Source of the DNA: DMER01 sp003451645
GTDB lineage: Bacteria > Pseudomonadota > Alphaproteobacteria > Micropepsales > Micropepsaceae
Direction: 5' to 3'
Length of the DNA stretch: 64,000 nt
Assembly (NCBI GenBank): GCA_031976175.1
Contig: DALYLR010000007.1
Coordinates: 46,633 to 110,632 of the forward strand
Position 1 is the stretch's first letter; every line of letters begins with the position of its first letter. Shown here piece by piece: positions 17,574-25,878 of the stretch. The notes below the pieces were generated by a model that was not told the DNA's origin, did no database searches, and saw only the letters and a list, made by a program, of their open reading frames with translations. Made by a program: the position numbers and the translations under genes.

Positions 17574-18590
17574 GTGCCTATCGCAATCGACTCAGTGTGG
17601 GTCCTGATCGGGCTTGGCCTTTTGTTCCTGGCCTTTGGCGGCAATTTTCTCGTGCGCGCTTCGGTCGACATCGCCGCGCGGCTCGGCGTCTCGCCCTTGT
17701 TGATCGGTCTGACTTTGGTTGGCTTTGGCACCTCGACGCCGGAGCTGGTGACCAGCATCCAGGCAGCGCTGGTGCACGCGCCCGGGATCGCCATCGGCAA
17801 TATTGTCGGGTCGAACATCTCGAATATCCTTCTGATTATTGGCTTGTCCGCGCTGTTGACGCCCATTGCGGCAAGGGCGGGCGCCGTCTTTCGCGATGGC
17901 GCCTTTGTGGTGATCACGGCTGTGTTGTTGGCGTGGGTCAGTCTCACTGACGGCTTGAGCGCCGGGACCGGGGTCCTCTTCCTCGCCCTTCTTGTGATCT
18001 ATGTGCTGATTGCGTGGGCGTCTGAACGTGCGCAGTCCACGACGGTTCAGGTGGCAATTGCGCATAGCCGTTCAGGTTTGGCTCTGTCACTCGTTATTGC
18101 AGCGGCCTCCATCGCCATTCTGATCCTTGGCGCCAGCTTTCTGGTCGAAGGCAGTGTGCGGCTGGCGCGCAGCAATGGCTTCTCCGAGGAATTTGTCGGC
18201 CTGACCATCGTGGCGATCGGCACCTCTTTGCCCGAACTGTTCACCTCGGTGACCGCGGCCTTCAAGCGTCAGAGCGACATCGCCCTTGGCAATGTGCTGG
18301 GCTCCAGCATCTATAATATTCTGGGCATAGGCGGGGCGACGGCGCTGATCCATCCGGTGGCGGTCCCGGCTCAGATTGCCAATTTTGATAATCTCATCAT
18401 GATTGGCGCGAGTGTGCTGATCCTGCTGTGGTGCCTTCTGGCGCGCGGCATCGGGCGCCTGGGCGGCTTGGTGTTCCTGGCGCTTTATGGGGGATATATT
18501 TACGTAATCCACCCCTCCCAAGCTGTCCTCCTGCAAGACCTGACCAAAGCCTTGGCACCACTGGTTCAGGCTCTGGCGCGGGTCACATAG
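17574..18590 (+). CDS. Calcium/sodium antiporter, CaCA family (YrbG-like)
   Basis: The inner-membrane exchanger has two inverted alpha-repeats, each with the ion-binding signature: GTSTPELVTSIQAA followed by GNIVGSNISNI in the first half, and GTSLPELFTSVTAA followed by GNVLGSSIYNI in the second. Ten helices and 338 residues fit the YrbG group. The GTG at 17574 is chosen because GGGAGGAG ends 5 nt upstream; a GTG at 17568 lies inside that ribosome site. Confidence 0.93.
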   Translation: MPIAIDSVWVLIGLGLLFLAFGGNFLVRASVDIAARLGVSPLLIGLTLVGFGTSTPELVTSIQAALVHAPGIAIGNIVGSNISNILLIIGLSALLTPIAARAGAVFRDGAFVVITAVLLAWVSLTDGLSAGTGVLFLALLVIYVLIAWASERAQSTTVQVAIAHSRSGLALSLVIAAASIAILILGASFLVEGSVRLARSNGFSEEFVGLTIVAIGTSLPELFTSVTAAFKRQSDIALGNVLGSSIYNILGIGGATALIHPVAVPAQIANFDNLIMIGASVLILLWCLLARGIGRLGGLVFLALYGGYIYVIHPSQAVLLQDLTKALAPLVQALARVT

Positions 18591-19319
18591 AGATATCCAC
18601 GCACATCTCCGTCCATCTTCTCTAGGATAATCTGCTACCCGCTCTTGAAGAGCGGGACACGAAGACTGAGGCAGTGCTAAACTGAGACTTCTTTTCCGGG
18701 CGGCCCAACCTCAATCGAAAACAGTCCCGGCTGCAGCTGGGGTAAATAAAACACCGCACGATGTGGGTTAAACGTCTCCAGCCCAACGGCGTCGTCATGC
18801 GCTTCCATCGCGCGCAGCTAGACGAGTACTTTCGAAGCAAGGGACGCAAGACCTGGTTAGAAGCGGTTTAGAAAAGGCAGTCCTTTCTCAATGCCGATCC
18901 CGTCGTCCAAAGTGCCAAGCACTCGCATTTAGGCTGCAGCATGCAGGGACAAGAGCCCAGTGCCGCCTCTTTGTCTAGATTGCCAACCGAAGCGACTCAA
19001 CCCGCGCCGTCAACAGCCGTATCAACGCCAAGTGAAAGGATGGCCACACTCCATTGACTTCAATCAACACCTTCGCTCAAACCAGCGTCATCTGCCCCGC
19101 ACCCAAAGGGCGATTGTCAAGCGATTGCCGTTCTTGCGAACACTGCATAGTTACTGCTTTTCTTGTACACCTTAATGTACCTTCTAAGTACATCCACTTT
19201 TCGCACCGGCATAACTCGCTTTTATGTGTCACCTTTGCGACACACAATAACAAAAGATGTTCAAGGTTTGATAAAAATAGCAAGCCATGTCTTGAGTGGT
19301 GTATACTGACCCCTAATAC
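18591..19319. other. Long intergenic stretch at edge of accessory patch
   Basis: No gene of normal length fits here. A short palindrome (CCCGCTCTT/AAGAGCGGG, 18638-18656) lies just after the antiporter gene, followed by a possible gene remnant on the minus strand (18677-18808). From about 19130 the DNA becomes AT-rich, matching the GAF-like gene that follows. A TATACT hexamer at 19302-19307 could be a -10 element for that gene, but no good -35 is seen. Confidence 0.6.
18677..18808 (-). pseudogene. Possible small ORF or 3' gene remnant
   Basis: The minus strand encodes 43 residues (ATG 18808 to TAG 18677) with a protein-like composition, including AVFYLPQLQPGLFSIEVG near the C-terminus. An in-frame stop lies a few codons upstream and no ribosome site is visible, so it may be the surviving end of a decayed gene. 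I do not recognise the family. Confidence 0.25.
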
Positions 19320-20468
19320 ATGGAACTCATTCGCGGGTCAATTCAGATGAGGAAATTTTCTGCTGTCGACGCTCTAACAATTATTGGATCAGCATTCAGT
19401 ATAATCGGAATATTTATCGTTTTCGGGCCTGCAATAGATAACATTTTATTTAGCGGTACAAGCATCGTCGATTCTAATTCAAAGGTACTGATCAGCCAAC
19501 TTTTTATTATAAATATTTGCTTTCTCGCATTTATCGTCTTCTTGGTTTACAGATTAGTCGCGATGCTAAATGACGTTTCAGAAGTCAGAGTTATTCGAAA
19601 CGAGCCAAAAGACATTCGCAACAACGAAAAAGACATTGCAAGCATTTTTCACAATATTTGTCACGAGGCGCGGAATCAGATTTTTTTTAATACTTTAAGC
19701 GCAGAGAGCGTTATTGAAGAAGCGCACATTGACAAAGGAAAATTTCATGACAAACTAAGAAGTTTTTTGATGTTTAACATATATTTTCTAGATAATACTA
19801 AATTCTTGTTTGAGACATTGACCGGGGAGAGTTGCTCAGTATGCCTAAAATTCTTGGATGTTCCGGACAGCGCTCCGTCAGGGCGCGCAGAGCTGAATGA
19901 AGGCACTCTTCGGGAGCTTCGTGTAAGGACCTTCATGAGAGACTCAAGCTCTGTGAGAGCAAGAAGAGAGACGGACTTGAGGATAGATAGCATACCGGCT
20001 CGCGGAAACACAGCGTTCGACACCATCTTAAATGGAGAATCGCAAGACAACTTCTATTTATGCAATGATCTTGTTTCAGACAAGCGGTATATAAATGCGA
20101 ATATGCGATGGAAGGAATTCTATAATGCAACGCTTGTTGTCCCGGTGCGAATAGAACGAGAGAATGGTTACACAGTTATTGGCTTTTTGTGCATTGACTC
20201 GAAGATTGCCCGGTTCGACCAGGAACGATGCCTAGAGATGGCGAGTGCAATTGCTGATTTATACTATACAATTGTGCATTCTTTTGTAAAATTCTTGGAG
20301 ATGGTTATCTTGGTTTCCGACACCGAAGAGGCTGACAACTTTCCTGTTCAAGACCTCGACGCAACGATGCCGTGGGATGGAACGCCACATTATGCTCTGG
20401 AGGCGTTCAAGGCACTAATTCGGCTACAAGACATTTATGGCGACCCCAAACAAGTCCTGGGAACTTAA
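19320..20468 (+). CDS. Membrane-anchored GAF-like sensor protein, AT-rich, unknown function
   Basis: The 382-residue protein has two N-terminal membrane helices (about 16-37 and 57-80), a charged linker, and a soluble region (about 110-325) that looks like a GAF domain, clearest at ATLVVPVRIERENGYTVIGF followed by LCIDSKIARFDQERCLEMA. No kinase, cyclase or effector domain follows. Codon use is much more AT-rich than all neighbours and an IS3 relic lies downstream, so recent horizontal acquisition is likely. A second possible start is ATG 19347. A ligand-sensing or defence role is speculation. Confidence 0.7.
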   Translation: MELIRGSIQMRKFSAVDALTIIGSAFSIIGIFIVFGPAIDNILFSGTSIVDSNSKVLISQLFIINICFLAFIVFLVYRLVAMLNDVSEVRVIRNEPKDIRNNEKDIASIFHNICHEARNQIFFNTLSAESVIEEAHIDKGKFHDKLRSFLMFNIYFLDNTKFLFETLTGESCSVCLKFLDVPDSAPSGRAELNEGTLRELRVRTFMRDSSSVRARRETDLRIDSIPARGNTAFDTILNGESQDNFYLCNDLVSDKRYINANMRWKEFYNATLVVPVRIERENGYTVIGFLCIDSKIARFDQERCLEMASAIADLYYTIVHSFVKFLEMVILVSDTEEADNFPVQDLDATMPWDGTPHYALEAFKALIRLQDIYGDPKQVLGT

Positions 20469-20527
20469 AATGTTGCGTTTGTCATGCGTTTTGTGGTACC
20501 GATATAGAATCATAAGAGGGTTAGCGA

Positions 20528-20767
20528 ATGCCCATTGGTTATGTTCCATCAACTCGTGGTTATCTGTTTGGGGTGCTGTTGCCCAAAGAAGTGGCGCACC
20601 CTACGAGCGAGTCGTTCGGAAAAATCGTTCGAGGTTCTAACCGATTCAGATTGCTCGAGAGTCGCCGAAATGCAAAGCGGTCAGTTAGTGATCTCGTTGA
20701 TGAGCGCGTAGCAGTAAGGTCGCCTGACTCCGGTGTCTGCGATACTGTCGATCAGGAAAGGGATTGA
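20528..20767 (+). pseudogene. Possible gene fragment truncated at IS3 relic boundary
   Basis: An ORF of 79 codons starts at ATG 20528 with AGAGGG about 8 nt upstream, and its stop falls where the presumed IS end begins (20765). The simplest reading is the 5' part of a gene cut by the insertion. The product matches nothing I know and the opposite strand is also open here, so the assignment is weak. Confidence 0.25.
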
Positions 20768-21050
20768 CCTGAGCCCCTTCTTTCATCCAGCCGTTGGTAG
20801 AGTCCTTGGGTAATTTGTTCCTGTTTGGGTTTGGGATGTAATGGGACGGGGCGCGGGACCGTCCACGAGTCCAAGCGACCCATCCCGTTGCGTTTTGCCA
20901 TCGAACTGTTGAGCGAATGCCGCCGGAGTTAGGCGGCCGAGCGCGCTGTGCGGCCTGGCGATATTGTAGTCCGTTTTCCAGGCCGCCAGCACCATGCGGG
21001 CTTGGCCAAGCGACGGGAAGAGTCTCGTTCAGTAACTCGTCCCGCAGCCG
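20765..21050 (-). mobile_element. IS3-family insertion sequence relic
   Basis: The end at 20765-20777 reads TGACCTGAGCCCC, resembling the terminal inverted repeat of IS3-group elements (IS407-like). It is followed on the minus strand by the C-terminal part of an OrfB-type transposase. Similarity ends near 21046-21050; no opposite terminal repeat was found, so most of the element is gone. Confidence 0.65.
20783..21046 (-). pseudogene. IS3-family transposase OrfB, C-terminal fragment with frameshift
   Basis: Two frames together give the hallmark C-terminus of IS3 OrfB: RLRDELLNETL (from about 21040) and then, after a frameshift near 21010, ARMVLAAWKTDYN continuing to IARPHSALGRLTP. This is the end of the rve integrase core. 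The 5' two thirds, including the DDE catalytic Asp residues, are absent, so it is inactive. It was part of the IS that truncated the neighbouring DNA. Confidence 0.8.
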
Positions 21051-21387
21051 CCTGTTGCGATTTGATGGTCGGTTTCTTCTTGACCCAGATGAGGTGGATA
21101 GCCACGCCATCTCATCTAGGCCATTGGAGGCGGGCGAACTTTAGACGGGAAGGCTATGGCTATCTTGGAATTCTAAGCTTACCCCTCTTATCCGACACCC
21201 ACTCCAGCCGTGCCATTATGGCCGTTGGCCCCATGGGCCCTCATAGCCGCCTTGGACTCTCGCGGACCTGGCTCACTCACCCCCAAAAAAGCGGGCTTTG
21301 AACGAAAAGCACCCCAAAACGGGCCTGTTGGGACTACGAATTGGCTGAAATGAGCCAAAAAAAACACCCAAAACCTTGTGTAATCCT

Positions 21388-21436
21388 GTTACGTTTGGTT
21401 GCTGTTTTTGTTACGTTTTGTTTCGTTGTGTTACGT
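21388..21436. repeat. Three phased GTTACGT repeats
   Basis: GTTACGT occurs at 21388, 21410 and 21430 in T-rich DNA, spaced 22 and 20 bp, about two helical turns apart. They lie just beyond the stop codon of the YmdB-like gene and next to the accessory patch. A protein-binding array is possible; no function is known. Confidence 0.55.
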
Positions 21437-21445
21437 AAAACCCCC

Positions 21446-22264
21446 TCAAAACCCCTCCGGCAGTGACGTTTTGAGACGCCCGCCGACCCGGACCGGCTCG
21501 ATCCGGATGGCGCGCCCTGTGCGCGCATCGGTCTCGACAAGGACCCCGCACACGGTTGCAGGGCCAGCCGCCGGCTGATACTTGCCCGCCCCCATCCGGC
21601 GGATGAAGCGCACGAGCGGCTCGGGCTTCTCCATGCCGATGACGCTGTCATAGTCCGCGCAGGCGCCCGCATCCGTCTGATAGGCTGTGCCGCCGGGCAG
21701 GATCTGGGCATCCGCCGTTGGGATATGGGAATGCGTCCCCACAACCAGGCTCGCCCGCCCGTCGCAATAATGGCCCATGGCCATTTTCTCCGAGGTGGCC
21801 TCGGCATGGATGTCGACCACGATCGCATCGGCCGCCAGGCCCAGCGGACAGGCATCCAGGGCCTTGTCGATGGCCTGGAACGGGTCGTCGAGCGGATCCA
21901 TGAAGATGCGGCCCATCAGGTTGACGACGAGCACGCGCTGCCCGCTCTGGGTCTCGATCAGGGCCTGGCCAAAGCCTGGCACGCCGGGCGGGAAATTGGC
22001 CGGGCGCAGCAAGCGCCGCTCATGCTCGTAGAGGCTGACGGAGTCCTTCTGGTCAAAGGCGTGGTTGCCCGTGGTGATGCAGTCCGCGCCCGCCTGGATG
22101 AGGCCCTGGACGATCTCCGGCGTAACGCCAAAGCCGCCGGCCGCGTTCTCGGCGTTGACGATGGCGCAGTCGATGCGCAAGCGCCGCCGCAGGTCCGGCA
22201 AGGTCTCCATGACCGCCGCGCGCCCACTGCGTCCCACTATATCGCCCAAAAACAACAGCCGCAT
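21446..22264 (-). CDS. YmdB-like metallophosphoesterase (TIGR00282 family)
   Basis: Members hydrolyse 2',3'-cyclic nucleotides and influence RNA turnover and biofilm decisions in Bacillus; function in proteobacteria is less clear. The 272-residue product begins MRLLFLGDIVGRSGR, with metal-binding Asp, then NAENAAGGFG, TTGNHAFDQ and VGTHSHIPTADAQ, the metallophosphatase motifs. Its ATG (22264) overlaps the fthC stop by one base (TGATG), so the longer frame to 22330 is not used. Confidence 0.93.
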   Translation of the reverse strand: MRLLFLGDIVGRSGRAAVMETLPDLRRRLRIDCAIVNAENAAGGFGVTPEIVQGLIQAGADCITTGNHAFDQKDSVSLYEHERRLLRPANFPPGVPGFGQALIETQSGQRVLVVNLMGRIFMDPLDDPFQAIDKALDACPLGLAADAIVVDIHAEATSEKMAMGHYCDGRASLVVGTHSHIPTADAQILPGGTAYQTDAGACADYDSVIGMEKPEPLVRFIRRMGAGKYQPAAGPATVCGVLVETDARTGRAIRIEPVRVGGRLKTSLPEGF

Positions 22265-22857
22265 CACATCCCCCGGCGGAATTCCCGCACCCGCGCCTCG
22301 GTTACCACGGCGTCCAGGGGCTCGTCCCACGGATCGCGCGGCAGAGCGTGCGTCTTTTGCGCCTCAAAGGCTAGTCCCACAGCGAAGATCTGGCCCCCGG
22401 CTTGGCGCAAGGTTCGCAAAGCCCGGTCGTAGTAGCCGCCGCCATAGCCAAGCCTTGTGCCCGCATAGTCAAAGGCCAGCAACGGCACAAGGATCAGGCT
22501 GGGCGTAACCGCGGGCTGGACCGGCGGCGGCTCAGGGATCGCGCGGGCGCCCTTGGTGAGCGCCCCGCCCAGGCTGTGTGCCCGGAACTCCAGATGGTCG
22601 CCAACGACCGCTGGCAAGGCGAGCTGCCACCCTTGGGCTGCCAGCTGCTTCATGGCGGGCGCCGGGTCGGCTTCCGACTTGATCCGGACATAACCGGCAG
22701 CGACGGCGCCTGGCTTAAAGCGGTCCCATTGCTCAAGTGCTGCAATGAGGTTGACCGCCATCGCCTCCTCTGCCTCGGCAAAGCCGCCAGCCATGCGCAA
22801 GGCCTGCCTGGCGGCCAGCGCCGCCTTTCGTAGCTCCGCCTTGTTCGGTAGGGTCAA
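22264..22857 (-). CDS. 5-formyltetrahydrofolate cyclo-ligase
   Basis: The enzyme converts 5-formyl-THF to 5,10-methenyl-THF using ATP. The product has the signature LGYGGGYYDRAL near the C-terminus and the basic N-terminal KAELRKAALAARQAL helix. The TTG start at 22857 is preferred: it has GAGAGG a few bases upstream, gives 197 residues (family about 190), and leaves the 6S RNA locus free; a longer frame to 22995 would run through that RNA. The gene is the E. coli ygfA/fau equivalent. Confidence 0.92.
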   Translation of the reverse strand: MTLPNKAELRKAALAARQALRMAGGFAEAEEAMAVNLIAALEQWDRFKPGAVAAGYVRIKSEADPAPAMKQLAAQGWQLALPAVVGDHLEFRAHSLGGALTKGARAIPEPPPVQPAVTPSLILVPLLAFDYAGTRLGYGGGYYDRALRTLRQAGGQIFAVGLAFEAQKTHALPRDPWDEPLDAVVTEARVREFRRGM

Positions 22858-22877
22858 ACGGCCTCTCGAGGGTGATT

Positions 22878-23048
22878 GGGCGGGCGGGACCGCCCATGCC
22901 GTGGAAGGAAAGATCCTCACGGGCCTGCAGTTGCAGGTGGGAACCATATGACCGGAGCCACGGCTCCGGCCAGGGACAGCCCCCAAGAGGGTCAATTAAG
23001 GCCCCTGGGTATCTGGTCTTCTCACGTGCGGGGCAGTACCCGCCCGAT
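22878..23048 (-). ncRNA. ssrS: 6S RNA (ssrS), sequestering sigma-70 RNA polymerase
   Basis: The 203-nt gap between zapA and the 5-formyl-THF cyclo-ligase gene is the conserved position of 6S RNA in proteobacteria. On the minus strand the ends pair: the 5' segment complementary to 23031-23045 and the 3' segment complementary to 22882-22895 form a helix of about 14 bp with one bulge and a G-U pair. The centre contains a strong apical hairpin (CCGGAGCC/GGCTCCGG). This fits the long, bubble-containing rod of 6S RNA that mimics an open promoter. Exact ends are estimates. Confidence 0.8.
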
Positions 23049-23060
23049 GCAAAGGTAGGC

Positions 23061-23414
23061 TCAAGACAGCCGCGCTGCAATATCCTCGATGCGCCGGGTT
23101 GCGGCTTCCAGGACTTGCGCCACCGTGACCTCGGCTTGCGCGTTGCGCGCGCCGGTCTCCCGCCCGCCGTCCCGCACCTGCGTGAGTTCGGCGCCGAGCA
23201 GCTCAACCTGCTCCTGCCGCTCACTCAGCTCATCGGCCAGGACCAAGCACGCCATGAGCAGCAGCCGCCCCTCTGGCACCTGCCCGATGCTACGGGTGAG
23301 TTCGCTGACCTTTTGGTCGACGATCCCGGCGAGATAGCTTAGATGCGCTTCCTCCCCGTCGTCGCACGCGACGGTGTAATTGCGCCCGTTAATGGCAATA
23401 CTGACATGCGCCAT
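23061..23414 (-). CDS. zapA: Cell division protein ZapA
   Basis: ZapA binds and bundles FtsZ filaments at the division ring. The 117-residue product begins MAHVSIAINGRNYTVACDDG, typical of the ZapA N-terminal domain, followed by the long coiled-coil helix (LLLMACLVLADELSE onward). It is followed by 6S RNA and fthC, the classical arrangement, and preceded by a DUF4164 gene 8 nt upstream. Confidence 0.94.
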   Translation of the reverse strand: MAHVSIAINGRNYTVACDDGEEAHLSYLAGIVDQKVSELTRSIGQVPEGRLLLMACLVLADELSERQEQVELLGAELTQVRDGGRETGARNAQAEVTVAQVLEAATRRIEDIAARLS

Positions 23415-23421
23415 AGCCCGC

Positions 23422-23718
23422 TTACGCCCTCACTGGCTCGAGAACGGCCCGAATATCGCGGATGGCGCTGTCCAGACGGCCCGCCACATGGCCATTGAGC
23501 TTGGCCAGCCGCTGATGCTCCCGGGACAACCGCTCAACCTCAGCCATGAGCGCCGCTTTGTCGGCCCGCAACTGTTCAACCTGAGCCAGCAGATCAAGAT
23601 TGCCCCCTGTGCCATCGCGGGACTGCACGGTTCGCTCCAAGGCGTCAAGCGCCTGCGAAAAGCCGGATAATGCGGAATCAAGCCTGCTCATGAGTGCTGT
23701 ATAGTCCATCCTTGCCAC
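23422..23718 (-). CDS. DUF4164-family coiled-coil protein
   Basis: The 98-residue protein is almost entirely coiled coil (SRLDSALSGFSQALDALE, then LLAQVEQLRADKAALMAEVE). It matches DUF4164 proteins, which sit upstream of zapA in many alphaproteobacteria; a division-related role is inferred from this linkage only. The GTG start at 23718 or ATG at 23709 are both possible. It is divergent from the transketolase gene, with 138 bp between. Confidence 0.82.
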   Translation of the reverse strand: MARMDYTALMSRLDSALSGFSQALDALERTVQSRDGTGGNLDLLAQVEQLRADKAALMAEVERLSREHQRLAKLNGHVAGRLDSAIRDIRAVLEPVRA

Positions 23719-23856
23719 GAAGTATCAAGACTTGTCTGCAAGTCCCGTGCCCAGGATGCTTCACAGGCGAATCGGGGCTTGACGCCCTTAGGCGCCCCGT
23801 GATGTGAGTCCGCCCGGAATAACCAGGCCCTCAAGCCAACACGGAAGCCACGCATC

Positions 23857-25857
23857 TTGGCGCGCACCCAACCCTCATCGCTCAGCGGACTTCCCACCCG
23901 TACTTTGGCCAATGCGATCCGTGCCTTAGCAATCGACGCAGTTGAAACTGCCAAGAGCGGCCATCCGGGCATGCCAATGGGCATGGCGGATGCGGCCACG
24001 GTCCTCTGGACGCAGTTCCTGAAGCACGATCCGGCCGATCCGCATTGGCCCGACCGCGACCGGTTTATCCTGTCTGCGGGGCACGGCTCCATGCTGCTCT
24101 ACGCCCTTCTTCACCTGACAGGGTACAAGGACTTCCCCCTCGAGGCGCTCAAGCGCTTCCGCCAATTGGGGAGCTATTGCGCAGGCCACCCTGAATTCGG
24201 CCATGGCGCCGGTATTGAGACCACGACGGGACCCTTGGGCCAGGGCATCGCGACGGCGGTTGGTTTTGCCATCGCGGAGCGTCATTTGGCGGCCCGCTTC
24301 GGCGGTGCCCTTGTCGACCATTTCACCTATGTGATCGCGAGCGATGGCGACCTCATGGAAGGCATCAGCCACGAGACGATTGGCCTGGCCGGCCACCTCA
24401 AGCTCAACAAGCTGATCGTCCTGTTCGACGATAACGGCATCTCCATTGACGGCCCTATCAGCCTCTCGGAGTCTGGCGACACATTGGCCCGCTTTGAGGC
24501 TTCGGGCTGGCGTGCGGAGCGCATCGATGGCCACGACCCCGATGCCGTCGCTGCGGCTTTAGAACGAGCGCAAGCATCGGACCGGCCTAGTCTCATCGCT
24601 TGCCGCACAATCATCGGTTACGGCGCACCCAAAAAGCAGGGAACTTCGGCCGCTCACGGTTCGCCCTTAGGCGCGGAAGAGGCCGCTGCCGCAAAAGCTG
24701 CGCTGGGATGGACGCACGGCCCCTTCGAGATCCCAGCCGAGATCAAGGACGCCTGGCACCTCGCTGGCCAACGCTCAGCCGAGGCGCGCAAGGCCTGGGA
24801 AGCTAACCGCTTGGCCTTGAGCAACGCGGACGCTCTCGCCTTCGAGACCGCGCTCAAAGGTCAACTGCCCAGAAGCCTCAACACCACCATCGCCGGCTTC
24901 AAACGCAAAGCCAGCACCGAGGCAAAACCGCTCGCCAGCCGCAAGGCCTCCGAACATGTGCTCGACGTCCTCAACCCACTGATCCCCGAAATGATCGGCG
25001 GCTCTGCGGATCTCACAGAATCCAACTTCACCAAGACCAAAGATCAGCGCCCGCTCTCGGCCAACAATTATGCGGGGCGTTTCATCCATTATGGCATCCG
25101 CGAGCACGGCATGGCCGCCGCCATGAACGGCATGGCGCTCCATGGCGGCGTGATCCCCTATAGCGGTACCTTCCTGGTCTTCTCGGATTATTGCCGTCCC
25201 TCAATTCGCCTTGCGGCGCTCATGGGCGTGCGGGTCATTCATGTCATGACCCATGACTCAATTGGGCTGGGCGAGGACGGGCCGACCCATCAGCCGATCG
25301 AGCATCTTTGGAGCTTGCGTGCCATCCCGAACCTGCGGGTGTTCCGACCCGCCGATACGGTCGAGACGGCTGAATGCTGGCAAGCAGCACTGGAACACAC
25401 AGCGGGGCCGAGCATTCTTGCCCTGTCCCGCCAGAACCTTGCAGTCCTGCGGCTAACACACACGGATGACAACCTCTCCGCGCGAGGCGGGTATATCTTG
25501 AACGCGCAAGACGGCGCCAAGGCGACACTGATCGCGACTGGCTCCGAAGTGATGATCGCACTGGAGGCCCAAAAGCTCCTGGCCGCAGAGGGCATACCGG
25601 CCAATGTTGTCTCCATGCCCTGCACCGCCCTATATGACCTCCAAGACCAAGCCTATCGCCAAGCCGTAATCCCCCGCTCCCATGTCCGGGTGGCGATTGA
25701 GGCGGGCGGGACGATGGGCTGGGAGCGCTATGTGGGTGAGGATGGCGGGGTGATCGGCATGACCGGCTTTGGCGCCAGCGCGCCGATCGCCGACCTCTAC
25801 CGGCACTTCAACATCACTGCCGCGGCGGCGGCGAAGGCCGTGAAGGAACGTCTTTAG
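23857..25857 (+). CDS. tkt: Transketolase
   Basis: Transketolase transfers two-carbon units between sugar phosphates using thiamine diphosphate. The 666-residue product has the full three-domain length. Key motifs: SGHPGMPMG with cofactor His, ASDGDLMEGISHE (ThDP/metal-binding GDG region), DDNGISIDG, and the pyrimidine domain with GIREHGMAAAMNG carrying the catalytic Glu; EDGPTHQPIEHL follows. Translation begins at a TTG. It leads a glycolytic/pentose-phosphate operon: gap follows after 21 nt. Confidence 0.97.
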   Translation: MARTQPSSLSGLPTRTLANAIRALAIDAVETAKSGHPGMPMGMADAATVLWTQFLKHDPADPHWPDRDRFILSAGHGSMLLYALLHLTGYKDFPLEALKRFRQLGSYCAGHPEFGHGAGIETTTGPLGQGIATAVGFAIAERHLAARFGGALVDHFTYVIASDGDLMEGISHETIGLAGHLKLNKLIVLFDDNGISIDGPISLSESGDTLARFEASGWRAERIDGHDPDAVAAALERAQASDRPSLIACRTIIGYGAPKKQGTSAAHGSPLGAEEAAAAKAALGWTHGPFEIPAEIKDAWHLAGQRSAEARKAWEANRLALSNADALAFETALKGQLPRSLNTTIAGFKRKASTEAKPLASRKASEHVLDVLNPLIPEMIGGSADLTESNFTKTKDQRPLSANNYAGRFIHYGIREHGMAAAMNGMALHGGVIPYSGTFLVFSDYCRPSIRLAALMGVRVIHVMTHDSIGLGEDGPTHQPIEHLWSLRAIPNLRVFRPADTVETAECWQAALEHTAGPSILALSRQNLAVLRLTHTDDNLSARGGYILNAQDGAKATLIATGSEVMIALEAQKLLAAEGIPANVVSMPCTALYDLQDQAYRQAVIPRSHVRVAIEAGGTMGWERYVGEDGGVIGMTGFGASAPIADLYRHFNITAAAAAKAVKERL

Positions 25858-25878
25858 GAAGAAGGATTGAGAACCACC

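Noticed and set aside
18638..18656. CCCGCTCTT/AAGAGCGGG palindrome as terminator of the antiporter gene
   Set aside because: The stem is good but no T run follows on either strand, so terminator function is doubtful.
21388..21436. CRISPR-like array
   Set aside because: Units are only 7 bp with 13-15 bp between; no cas gene is present.
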